This document shows, piece by piece, positions 43,307-50,899 of a stretch of DNA of 64,000 bases. How positions within the stretch are numbered: position 1 is the stretch's first letter; every line of letters starts with the position of its first letter. The stretch is from Bacillota bacterium (GTDB taxonomy: Bacteria > Bacillota > Clostridia > Oscillospirales > Ruminococcaceae), in contig JAEWRN010000034.1 of NCBI GenBank assembly GCA_023460035.1, positions 62,001 to 126,000 on the forward strand, given 5' to 3'. The notes beneath the pieces were generated by a model. The model did no database searches. It was not told where the DNA came from and saw only the letters and a program-made list of their open reading frames with translations. Made by a program: the position numbers and the translations under genes.

Positions 43307-43759
43307 GTTTTTTCTCATATCGATTACCCGTCTTACAAACAGAATCATTACCGAATTAAAAATGGAAAAGCCGTAATTGATGAACAAGCTGCCGAGCGGA
43401 TAAAAATCCTGTTTCAGTCCTATCTGACCGGCGATTCTTTGGCAATGGCAGCAAAAAAAGCTGAAATTATAGCATTTCATGCGGGCATCAGCAGAATGCT
43501 TCAGAATAAGCGCTATCTCGGTGACGAATATTATCCGGCGCTTATCGACCCGGACACATTTACGGCTGCTGAAGCAGAACGTATCAGACGGGCAGAAAAA
43601 CTCGGCCGAGTCCGAGAACCAAAAACCAAAAAAGAGGTCGTCTATCCCGCCGCCTTCCGCATCAGCGAAGGCACAGAGCAATTTGACGACCCATTCCAGC
43701 AGGCGGAATATTCCTACAGCCTGATAGAAACGGAGGTGGATATAGATGGAGGTCAGTAA
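43307..43759 (+). pseudogene. Short recombinase-type protein without a start codon
   Basis: The frame from 43307 reads SHIDYPSYKQNHYRIKNGKAVI, then AAERIKILFQSYLTGDSLAMAAKKA, then RMLQNKRYLGDEYYPALIDPDTF and DPFQQAEYSYSLIETEVDIDGGQ. This is the small recombinase-related protein found directly before large serine recombinases in Clostridia (about 150 residues). There is no ATG, GTG or TTG before residue 45 (TTG at 43439), and the start region looks rearranged relative to the expected IPFGY-type beginning. It overlaps the next gene by 14 bases. Probably degraded at its 5' end, or started by an unusual codon. Confidence 0.7.
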
Positions 43760-45314
43760 GAATGTAACCGTCATTCCGGCGAGGAAGCATACCCGAAAGA
43801 GCAAGGACGAAGAAAAACCGAAGCTCCGCGTTGCTGCCTACTGCCGCGTTTCCACAGACAGCGACGAACAGGCGACCAGTTATGACGCACAAATTGAACA
43901 CTACACCGCTTACATTAACGGCCACCCAGACTGGGAATTGGCGGGAATCTATGCGGACGACGGCATCTCCGGCACCAATACAAAAAAGCGCGAGGAATTC
44001 AACCGCATGATTGATGAGTGCATGGCGGGCAATATCGACATGGTTATTACCAAGTCCATCAGCCGATTTGCCCGAAATACACTGGACTGCCTGAAATACA
44101 TCCGTCTGCTTAAGGACAAAAACATTCCGGTTTTCTTCGAAAAAGAAAATATCAACTCTATGGATTCCAAAGGCGAGGTCATGCTTACCATCATGGCGTC
44201 GCTTGCCCAGCAGGAGAGCCAGTCTTTGAGCCAAAACGTCAAGCTGGGGCTGCAGTACCGCTACCAGCAGGGCGAAATTCAAATAAACTGTGCTCGGTTC
44301 CTCGGTTATACAAAGGATGAGAATAAGCATCTTGTAATAGTGCCGGAAGAAGCTGAAATCGTAAAACGCATTTACCGGGAATACCTTGAGGGAGCCAGCA
44401 TGCTTAAAATTGCCCGTGGTCTGGAAGCGGACGGCATCCTGAACGGCGCTGGTAAGGAAAGATGGCATACCAGCAACGTGAACCAGATTTTGCGAAATGA
44501 GAAATACATCGGCGATGCCCTGCTGCAGAAAACCTATACCGTTGACTTCCTCACGAAAAAGCGGGTTAAAAATAACGGCCTTGTTCCGCAATACTATGTG
44601 GAAAACAGCCACGAGGCCATCATCCCGCGTGAAATTTTCATGCAGGTGCAGGAGGAACTGGTGCGCCGCCGCTGCGTCCATACCAGCAAGAGCGGTAAAA
44701 AGCGCAGTTTCAGCAGCAATCACTGCTTTGCCCAGATGATATTCTGCGGCAACTGTGGAGAGATTTTTCGAAGGGTCCATTGGAACAATCGGGGCAAGAA
44801 ATCTATAGTCTGGCGGTGCGTCAGCCGTTTGGAGAATACCGGCCTGTTCTGCGACGCCCGTACAGTACAGGAAAGCGACATAGAGCAAGTTCTTGTCACC
44901 GCTATCAACCAGACACTGTGCGACAAGAACGGTTTCCTCTCCACCCTGCAGGATAATATCACCGCCGTTTTAAGCCATGAAAGCGACACGACTCTGGCCG
45001 ACATCGACAAACGACTGACGGAACTTCAAGCTGAGCTTTTGAAGCTGGCCAGTTCCAAAGCCGACTATGAGGAAGTGGGCGATGAGATTTACCGGCTCCG
45101 TGAGGAAAAGCAGAAGACCTTACTGCAATGCGCAAATCGTGATGAATTGCGCAAGCGGATTGATGACATGAACGCGTTCCTGCGGGAGCAGCCCACCACC
45201 CTTACCAAATACGACGAGCCGCTTGTCCGTCGACTGATTGAAAAAGTCACCGTCTACGAGGACAAATTCACCGTGGAATTTAGGTCCGGCGTGATGGTGG
45301 ATGTGGAGGAATAG
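43746..45314 (+). CDS. Large serine recombinase (integrase of the inner element)
   Basis: A 522-residue site-specific recombinase. The resolvase domain has AAYCRVSTDSDEQ with catalytic Ser36 and KSISRFARNTLDCL; the Recombinase domain spans about 190-300 (FLGYTKDENKHLVIVPEEA, in part GYTKDENKHLVIV); a zinc ribbon follows (FCGNCGEIF, WRCVSR, FCDARTV) and a coiled-coil (about 420-490). It should insert and excise the element at the rlmD 3' end using no host factors other than a possible directionality factor. ATG overlaps the upstream short frame by 14 bases; SD AGGAGGT lies within it. Confidence 0.93.
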   Translation: MEVSKNVTVIPARKHTRKSKDEEKPKLRVAAYCRVSTDSDEQATSYDAQIEHYTAYINGHPDWELAGIYADDGISGTNTKKREEFNRMIDECMAGNIDMVITKSISRFARNTLDCLKYIRLLKDKNIPVFFEKENINSMDSKGEVMLTIMASLAQQESQSLSQNVKLGLQYRYQQGEIQINCARFLGYTKDENKHLVIVPEEAEIVKRIYREYLEGASMLKIARGLEADGILNGAGKERWHTSNVNQILRNEKYIGDALLQKTYTVDFLTKKRVKNNGLVPQYYVENSHEAIIPREIFMQVQEELVRRRCVHTSKSGKKRSFSSNHCFAQMIFCGNCGEIFRRVHWNNRGKKSIVWRCVSRLENTGLFCDARTVQESDIEQVLVTAINQTLCDKNGFLSTLQDNITAVLSHESDTTLADIDKRLTELQAELLKLASSKADYEEVGDEIYRLREEKQKTLLQCANRDELRKRIDDMNAFLREQPTTLTKYDEPLVRRLIEKVTVYEDKFTVEFRSGVMVDVEE

Positions 45315-45386
45315 GATGGGAAAATGGGCGAACGTTTCCTCTTGCGGTTCGCTGAAAAACCTGCTTTTCGCTTGTTGCCTTTGAGT

Positions 45387-46577
45387 TCAGAGACTTTCCG
45401 CAAACTGTTTGCCATACTCTCTGCAGGTAGCGAGCTCCGCTTCATCCGGAATCCACAAAGCCCGGTGCCCCTCGTTCACAATTTGAAAACCGGCTTTTTT
45501 CAGTTCCTCCGTAAGCTGTTTTACGACTTCTCCGCTCCAGCCGTAGCTTCCGAATGCTGCGGCACGCTTATTTTTAAATTTGAGCCCTTTGATCATCTCC
45601 ATCATGCCGCCGATTGAAAACAGGTACCCGTTGTTGATGGTCGGAGAACCGACCAGAATGGCCCTGGACCGGAACACCTCGGAGATGATATCGTTCTTGT
45701 CTTCTTTCGCGGAATTCATCAATTTAACGGCGATGGAAGGATCGGCATCGCGAATGCCTGCCGCGATGGCCTCTGCCATTTTGCGGGTGGAATTCCACAT
45801 GGTATCGTAAACCAGCGTAACCTGATTCTCCTGATAATCATCCGCCCATTTCAGGTACTGCTCGATGATCTGGGCGTAGTGGGACCGCCAGATCACACCA
45901 TGGCTGGGGCAGACAAGATTCAGCGGCAACTTCAGGTCGAGAACCTCGTGGATTTTCCTGGTCACGAATTTGCTGAACGGGGTCAGAATGTTGGCGTAAT
46001 ACTTCAGGGCCTCGGTAAAAAGCTCCGCCTGATCGACTGTATCGTCATACAGGGACTCGGTTGCATAGTGCTGGCCGAAGGCATCGTTGCTGAACAGAAT
46101 GTTCTCGCCTGTCAGATAGGTGAACATGGTGTCCGGCCAGTGGAGCATCGGCGCCTCCACGAAAATCAGCTTGCTGTCACCAAGATCCAGCGTATCCCCG
46201 GTCTTGACGGTGACAAAGTTCCATTCCGGGCGATGATAATGCCCCTGAATGATCTTTTGGCCGTTCGCTGTGCAGTAGATGGGGGTGTCCGGAATCTCCC
46301 GCATCAGCTCCGGAAGGGATCCGCTGTGGTCGATTTCATTATGGTTCATAACGATATAGTCGATGCTTTTCAAGTCGACGTCCTGCTTCAGGCGGGCAAC
46401 AAACTCCTTATCAAAAGGCTGCCACACCGTATCGATCAGGGCGGTCTTTTTGTCGCGCACCAGATAGGAATTATATGAGGAGCCCTTGTGCGTGGAATAT
46501 TCGTCCCCGTGGAACCGGGTGAGCTCCCAGTCGACCTTGCCAACCCAGCTTACCTTATCCGTCAATTTTTTTGCCAT
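45387..46577 (-). CDS. fprA: Flavodiiron protein (A-type flavoprotein, O2/NO reductase)
   Basis: A 396-residue two-domain enzyme that reduces O2 to water or NO to N2O in anaerobes. The metallo-beta-lactamase-like half holds a complete diiron site at the canonical positions: H79, E81, D83 (HNEIDHSG), H146 (LHWPD), D165 (NDAFG) and H225 (PSHG). The flavodoxin half starts around VTLVYDTMWNSTRKM (FMN phosphate loop) and ends with the SPTINNG and GSYGWSG loops. No rubredoxin fusion; electron donor is encoded elsewhere. ATG at 46577 follows GGAGG. Minus strand, downstream of the Crp/Fnr gene. Confidence 0.94.
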   Translation of the reverse strand: MAKKLTDKVSWVGKVDWELTRFHGDEYSTHKGSSYNSYLVRDKKTALIDTVWQPFDKEFVARLKQDVDLKSIDYIVMNHNEIDHSGSLPELMREIPDTPIYCTANGQKIIQGHYHRPEWNFVTVKTGDTLDLGDSKLIFVEAPMLHWPDTMFTYLTGENILFSNDAFGQHYATESLYDDTVDQAELFTEALKYYANILTPFSKFVTRKIHEVLDLKLPLNLVCPSHGVIWRSHYAQIIEQYLKWADDYQENQVTLVYDTMWNSTRKMAEAIAAGIRDADPSIAVKLMNSAKEDKNDIISEVFRSRAILVGSPTINNGYLFSIGGMMEMIKGLKFKNKRAAAFGSYGWSGEVVKQLTEELKKAGFQIVNEGHRALWIPDEAELATCREYGKQFAESL

Positions 46578-46653
46578 CTTTTTTACCTCCGTCATTTTTA
46601 TACGATAGGACTTATACCTGCAATCGCCTATGCGAATGCACAGACACGCGCGA

Positions 46654-47313
46654 TTATTCGATGTTATTTAACGTGTCGGGCTGCAAAATGCGAATTCGTT
46701 TACCATTGCGCTCCAAAAGGCCTTCTTCCTCGAATTTCCCTATTTTTCGGGACAATGTCTCAGGGGCCGTCCCTAAAAATGCGGCCAGCTCCTTCATGGG
46801 CAGTGGAAGTGTCACTTCGTTTGATTCGGCTACCTTCATCAAATTCAGCAGATATCCGGCCAGACGGGACGCCACGGATTCGGTTGCCGTACTGGTAATA
46901 AGGCGGTCCGCCGCAACCAGGCGCCGGTTGTATTCCTCCAGCAGCTTGATACTGATCGACGGATACTGCGCCAGCAGATTCATGAAATCTTCCCGACCGA
47001 TCGTACAGACTTCCAGCGCCGACAGCGCTTCGCCGAAGCCGGCCGGATTTTCGGATCCGAACAGGCTTTCCGCCCCAAAGAAATCACCAGACTCCAACAC
47101 GCGCAGAAGCTGCTCTTTCCCCGATCCGGAAAGCTGATAGACCTTGACACGGCCGCGGGAAATAATGATAAGTCCGCTCTGCCGGTCGGGAGAAAACACC
47201 GTTTCCCCCCGGCGGAAGTTCCGGTGCCGCGTTATACCGCTGATTTTTACCAGGCTCTCATGATCCAGATGGTTAAAAATAGGCACCAGTTCCGCACACA
47301 CATGGTTTGGCAC
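46654..47313 (-). CDS. Crp/Fnr-family transcriptional regulator
   Basis: A 219-residue activator/repressor. The cyclic-nucleotide-like sensor domain runs from LVPIFNHLDHESL to about residue 130, with a dimerisation helix, then a C-terminal HTH (MKELAAFLGTAPETLSRKIGKFEEEGLL, in part ELAAFLGTAPETLSRKIGKF). Only two cysteines are present (HVCAEL at the N-terminus and EVCTIG), too few for the FNR 4Fe-4S set, so it may sense through haem or other ligand, as in HcpR/DNR-type proteins. Start: GTG at 47313 after GGAGGGGGGAGG. Neighbours are the flavodiiron and metal genes. Candidate target sites lie at 48006 and 49968. Confidence 0.88.
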   Translation of the reverse strand: MPNHVCAELVPIFNHLDHESLVKISGITRHRNFRRGETVFSPDRQSGLIIISRGRVKVYQLSGSGKEQLLRVLESGDFFGAESLFGSENPAGFGEALSALEVCTIGREDFMNLLAQYPSISIKLLEEYNRRLVAADRLITSTATESVASRLAGYLLNLMKVAESNEVTLPLPMKELAAFLGTAPETLSRKIGKFEEEGLLERNGKRIRILQPDTLNNIE

Positions 47314-47343
47314 GATCCTCCCCCCTCCTAACAATATAGAATC

Positions 47344-47381
47344 AAGCAGCCGACCAGCAGAACGGCGTCCGTTGGCTGCTT
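47344..47381. terminator. Hairpin between the Crp/Fnr gene and the hemerythrin-like gene
   Basis: Eleven-base arms (47344-47354 with 47371-47381, one G-T pair) and a 16-base loop, directly after the stop of the hemerythrin-related gene at 47388. T-run is poor, so it may act as a partial terminator or mRNA stabiliser separating two transcription units. Confidence 0.45.
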
Positions 47382-47387
47382 ATTTCA

Positions 47388-47708
47388 TTACTTTACTTCC
47401 GTTCGGATACCGGCGTCAATCTGTGAAAGCAGCTGGTATTCCTTTTGGAACCCCTCACAGGCGTCGGAAGGGGCGGTATATCCGCCAGTTACCTCACGTA
47501 GCTGATCCAGAATCCTGTTCAGTTCGCTGCGATCGGTTCCTTCGGACAGCCTCGCATGGAGATTGCCGACAAGCCAACCGACCTTTTCAAGCTCGGGATG
47601 AGCGCCGCCATGTACACGCCGTACCACCGGCAAGACTGCGTCCAGCTCTTTGAAAGCAGCAAGGACAGATTTCGGGCAGTTTTCCAAAGCACCTCTTTTG
47701 ACAGACAT
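47388..47708 (-). CDS. Small hemerythrin/RIC-domain-related protein lacking most iron ligands
   Basis: A 106-residue cytoplasmic protein. The sequence RRVHGGAHPELEKVGWL and the later REVTGGYTAPSDACEGFQKEYQLL match the two ends of the hemerythrin-like C-terminal domain of iron-sulfur-repair (RIC/ScdA) proteins, but the central helices carrying EEVLFP-type and HLEN-type iron ligands are shortened or absent. It may bind a different ligand or act as a scaffold. The assignment is tentative. It sits 20 bases after the HMA gene and before the Crp/Fnr gene, on the minus strand. Confidence 0.55.
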   Translation of the reverse strand: MSVKRGALENCPKSVLAAFKELDAVLPVVRRVHGGAHPELEKVGWLVGNLHARLSEGTDRSELNRILDQLREVTGGYTAPSDACEGFQKEYQLLSQIDAGIRTEVK

Positions 47709-47728
47709 GATTTTCCCTCCTTTTTTCT

Positions 47729-47944
47729 TTATGACAGTTTCAGCACATCATAACCAAGATCGCGTACCACCGCGGCAAGCGCTTCCGGTTCCGTCTTTTC
47801 TTCATCGTACTGAACCTTTGCCTTACTGGAGTTGAACAGAACCGTGACCGATTCCACACCGGATGCATTTTTCAATGCGGTTTCAATCTTCTGGGCACAG
47901 GTGGGGCAAACAAGCTGTTCTAATTGCATCGTCACTTTTTTCAT
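47729..47944 (-). CDS. HMA-domain heavy-metal-binding protein (CopZ-like)
   Basis: A 71-residue ferredoxin-fold metallochaperone. It has one CPTC motif (LEQLVCPTCAQKIETAL), in place of the more usual MTCxxC, and the beta-alpha-beta pattern VESVTVLFNSSKAKVQYDEE. The Pro between the cysteines may alter metal preference. It is encoded next to a P1B-type ATPase that has no HMA domain of its own, so it probably delivers metal to that pump. ATG follows AGAAGGGA; the candidate Fnr box at 48006 lies 62 bases upstream. Confidence 0.88.
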   Translation of the reverse strand: MKKVTMQLEQLVCPTCAQKIETALKNASGVESVTVLFNSSKAKVQYDEEKTEPEALAAVVRDLGYDVLKLS

Positions 47945-47978
47945 TATGATTCCCTTCTTTCTGTTAGATTGTGATTTT

Positions 47979-48019
47979 ATTTTATCACCATTCCAAGTAA
48001 TTTCCTTGACCTATGTCAA
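47979..48019 (-). promoter_or_regulatory. Candidate Fnr-type operator and promoter of the HMA gene
   Basis: TTGACCTATGTCAA (48006-48019) is a perfect dyad TTGAC-N4-GTCAA of the FNR type. On the minus strand a TAAAAT at 47984-47979 would place the start site near 47972, so the dyad centre is at about -40.5, the position for class II activation by Crp/Fnr proteins. It overlaps the stop of the ATPase gene. Confidence 0.65.
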
Positions 48020-49909
48020 GTTTTCCAGTTCTATTTTATTTTTTCGTGCGGGACGCAGCAGGCGCATTGCGTTGAGGATCACCACAAGAACGCTGGCTTC
48101 ATGGACGAACATGCCGCTGGCCATATGGATATAGCCTGCAAAAAGTCCCGCGAGCAGCAGAAACACCGTACTGACCGCGATAACAATATTCTGGCGTGTC
48201 AATCCAACGGTGCGTTTTGCAAGTCGTAAAGCAATCGGAATACTTTCCAGATTTGACCGGATCAGAACCACGTCAGAGGTTTCCACGGCCACATCGGTGC
48301 CACCGCCCATGGCGATGCCAGTATCCGCGGCGGCCAACGCGGGACTGTCGTTCACGCCGTCGCCCACAAAAGCCACAACATGCCCTTCCCGCTGCATAGC
48401 CTTTACCGCGGCCAGCTTATCCTGGGGCAAAAGCTCTGCCCGCGCTTCACTGAGCCCGATTTTCGTCGCTACCGCCTCGGCGGTTTTACGATTGTCTCCA
48501 GTGAGCATCACCGTACGCTTGACGCCGAGTTTGTACAAATCAGAGATCATTTGCGCAGCGCCCGGTTTTACCGCGTCGGAAATCGCGAACAGCAGAAGAA
48601 TTTTCCCGCCTACAGCCAGCAAAACAGTGGTAGCGCCGCGGTTCTGCGCTTCCGCCAGATCGTGACGCTGACTTTCCGTCAAGGGAATCCCGTTTGCCTC
48701 CATCATACGGGCGCTGCCTGCCAGAACCGATCTGCCATTGATCTCGGCGCGCAGTCCAAGGCCCTTTTCCGCTTCGCTGTGTATCGTCTCCAAAGATTCC
48801 GCTCCCCGATCCTTCGCGTAGTTTACAATGGCAGCAGCCAGCGGATGATCGCTGGCACTTTCCACGGCCGCCGCAAGCTCCAGCGCCTTCGGGATATTGT
48901 CCGTATATGGATACAGCGCTGTCACACTGGGATGTCCCACCGTCAGTGTCCCGGTCTTATCGAAGACCATCGTGTCCGTTTTGGCGAACGTGTGAACGCT
49001 GTCGCCGCCTTTAAGCAGCGTCCCGTTCCGGGCGCCGCGCCCAATCCCCGCCACGTTGGCCACCGGGGCGCCAATCACCAGCGCGCCTGGGCAAGCCAGC
49101 ACCAGAACCGTAATCGCGGTGTCAAGGTTCCGAGTAATCAGCCACGCGGTGACAGCCAGAACGACTACCACAGGCGTGTACCATTTTGCAAATCGGTCGA
49201 TAAACCGTTCCGCAGGAGATTTCGCATCCTGTGCTTCCTCCACCAGCGCGATAATCTTGGCGAACGTGGTGTCCTCTCCGACCTTGGTTGCCCGCATCTC
49301 CAGCGTCCCGCTATCCAAAATAGTGCCTGCAAAAATCTGATCGCCGGGGCCTTTGTGTGCAGGGGTTGATTCCCCGTTAATGCTGGCCTCATCAAGATAG
49401 CCTTCTCCCGATTCAACCATACCGTCTACCGCGACCTTGCCTCCCGTCTTTACCAGCAGCCGATTGCCTTCTTCCACTTCATCTGCGGAAATCTCCACAG
49501 CGCCGGAAGAATCAAGCCGCCAAGCTGTGGCCGGAGCCATTTCGGTAAGCGTTCGGATGGCGCTTTTCGTCTTGTTCAGGGTTCGCTGCTCAAGATAGGT
49601 ACCGAACTGGAACAGGAACGTCACGATTGCCGCCTCGCTGTATTCCCCAATGTACAATGCGCCGATTACCGCTATGCTCAGTAGAAGCTCAATGCCTACC
49701 GTTTTCATCCGGAACCCCGTCAGCGCTTTGAACAAGATTGGCAGCCCCGCCAGAACCGTAGCGACAAGATACGCTGCAATGATGAGAGCTTTCCAACCGG
49801 TAAGCCTTTCAGCAGTATATCCTATTACGGTCAGCGCCCCAGCGGCAAAGGTAAGCGGCGCGGCGTACCGTTTCGTCAGGCCGAGAAGCTTTCTCTCAAA
49901 TTTTTTCAT
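48011..49909 (-). CDS. P1B-type heavy-metal-transporting ATPase with CPG motif
   Basis: A 632-residue membrane pump. It has the phosphorylation site DKTGT (D317), actuator loop INGEST, HP in SDHPLAAAI, MLTGDN and VGDGVNDSPALAAAD. The ion-binding membrane helix reads LACPGALV (C273, P274, G275), a CPG in place of the CPC of Cu/Cd/Zn pumps, so specificity cannot be assigned. There is no N-terminal HMA domain; a separate HMA protein is downstream. ATG at 49909 follows GAGGTGA by six bases. The candidate Fnr site is at 49968-49981. No related metallothionein or arsenic gene is near. Confidence 0.92.
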   Translation of the reverse strand: MKKFERKLLGLTKRYAAPLTFAAGALTVIGYTAERLTGWKALIIAAYLVATVLAGLPILFKALTGFRMKTVGIELLLSIAVIGALYIGEYSEAAIVTFLFQFGTYLEQRTLNKTKSAIRTLTEMAPATAWRLDSSGAVEISADEVEEGNRLLVKTGGKVAVDGMVESGEGYLDEASINGESTPAHKGPGDQIFAGTILDSGTLEMRATKVGEDTTFAKIIALVEEAQDAKSPAERFIDRFAKWYTPVVVVLAVTAWLITRNLDTAITVLVLACPGALVIGAPVANVAGIGRGARNGTLLKGGDSVHTFAKTDTMVFDKTGTLTVGHPSVTALYPYTDNIPKALELAAAVESASDHPLAAAIVNYAKDRGAESLETIHSEAEKGLGLRAEINGRSVLAGSARMMEANGIPLTESQRHDLAEAQNRGATTVLLAVGGKILLLFAISDAVKPGAAQMISDLYKLGVKRTVMLTGDNRKTAEAVATKIGLSEARAELLPQDKLAAVKAMQREGHVVAFVGDGVNDSPALAAADTGIAMGGGTDVAVETSDVVLIRSNLESIPIALRLAKRTVGLTRQNIVIAVSTVFLLLAGLFAGYIHMASGMFVHEASVLVVILNAMRLLRPARKNKIELENLT

Positions 49910-49939
49910 CTTAATCACCTCAATCCTTTCTTTGACCCT

Positions 49940-49981
49940 ATTATGGTCTAAGGGGGCCGAAAGGAAATTGATGTAGGTCAA
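49940..49981 (-). promoter_or_regulatory. Candidate Fnr-type operator and promoter of the ATPase gene
   Basis: On the minus strand TTGACCTACATCAA (49981-49968), dyad TTGAC-N4-ATCAA, followed by CATAAT at 49945-49940. The implied start site is near 49933, putting the dyad centre at about -41.5, the class II position. It matches the same pattern and spacing as the HMA-gene site, and leaves a 24-base leader before the ATG at 49909. A second small dyad (GACC-N7-GGTC) overlaps the -10. Confidence 0.65.
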
Positions 49982-50117
49982 GAATCTGAAATTCTCTTAA
50001 TTTTTTCAAACCATGATAAACCAATATACAAGTATGCCGCGAACTCGAATATGTTTTCGCGGCGTTTCCCAACTACCAACTGAGAAAGCAAACGCTCCGT
50101 CTGCCGGGCTTTCGGGT

Positions 50118-50486
50118 TCATTCGGACAAAGCTTTCGATCCCAGATATTCCTTCAGGACAATCGCATGATTGATTTTCGGGTCTTTTGCCCCATACAACA
50201 GGGTAACCGTATTTTCCCTGCTTTGAAGAATGATCTGCCGGGCGGCCGCCTGCGCTCCGGCATCCGCATCCAGTTCCTTTCGATAAAGCATGCCGAATTC
50301 CTCCAAACGATCCGCTTTATGCCCAAACCACATCCGAAGTTCGCGGCTGGGGGCGAGTTCTTTTACCCAGCCATCCAGATGCGCTTTTTCTTTGGATATG
50401 CCTCGCGGCCACAGACGATCCACCAGCAAGCGTATCCCGTCACTTGTTTGAAAAGGATCATAAACCCGTTTTATTTGCAGCGCCAT
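50118..50486 (-). CDS. DUF488-family protein
   Basis: A 122-residue protein of the DUF488/YeaO family: IKRVYDPFQTSDGIRLLVDRLWPRGISKEKAHLDGWVKELAPS in part (DGIRLLVDRLWPRGISKE) and the C-terminal VTLLYGAKDPKINHAIVLKEYL. Function unproved; members occur often near metal or stress genes. It is the first gene of the minus-strand cargo, 208 bases from the ATPase ATG; ATG follows GAGGAGA. It has no recognised FNR box of its own. Confidence 0.85.
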   Translation of the reverse strand: MALQIKRVYDPFQTSDGIRLLVDRLWPRGISKEKAHLDGWVKELAPSRELRMWFGHKADRLEEFGMLYRKELDADAGAQAAARQIILQSRENTVTLLYGAKDPKINHAIVLKEYLGSKALSE

Positions 50487-50615
50487 ATCAAAGGTCTCCT
50501 CTCTCTGTTTTCTGCTGAAAATCCGCTATACTAATGGCAAGATGCCACCGAAATGTTTTATCAAATTTAGAGTCTGTTAACATATTATTAAATCGGCTTA
50601 TTATCATATCAAAAT

Positions 50616-50774
50616 CCAGACCTGTTCCCGCGCACATGCTAAAACTCAAAAAACATCAATCCTGTTCTCTCACCAAGCCCCAAAAACGAAAAACATCTAT
50701 CCTGTCCTGTCGTGAAATCTCGTTATCAATCCTGTTCTCTCGCGAACGGAATCCGACCCGATAGACTGGTTCCC
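50616..50774. repeat. Short-repeat array, right end of the inner element
   Basis: Five imperfect copies at 50616-50629, 50654-50669, 50694-50709, 50724-50739 and 50759-50774, spaced 30-40 bases, in the same orientation and order as the four copies at 42796-42916. The gene-free stretch 50487-50860 (374 bases) consists of this array and the attachment region; I see nothing else in it. Confidence 0.65.
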
Positions 50775-50899
50775 ATGCACGGGTAAAAACCCGTTCTGAG
50801 TGTACAGTTTGAAAATTCAAAAACCACAGAAATGGCTTATTTACTGGGGTTTCCGTACACTCAGTCTTTTACCCTTGACATCAATACCACCGTCTCAAC
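50697..50899. repeat. 203-bp direct repeat, copy 2 (right junction of the inner element with rlmD)
   Basis: Gapless partner of 42839-43041 (about 87% identity). Its right part is the true end of rlmD (HVETVVLMSRVKD, 50861-50902), the left part is element DNA that also carries repeats. A further repeat-like sequence (GGGAACATATCCACCG, 50913-50928) lies inside rlmD at the DMFPR codons, suggesting that the target itself carries one copy. Confidence 0.85.

Noticed and set aside
43662..44888. A 408-codon minus-strand frame antisense to the recombinase
   Set aside because: It is the complement of a well-supported coding sequence; no domain, no ribosome binding site.
48380..49369. A 329-codon plus-strand frame antisense to the ATPase
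   Set aside because: Composition-driven shadow of the ATPase gene; no recognisable protein features.
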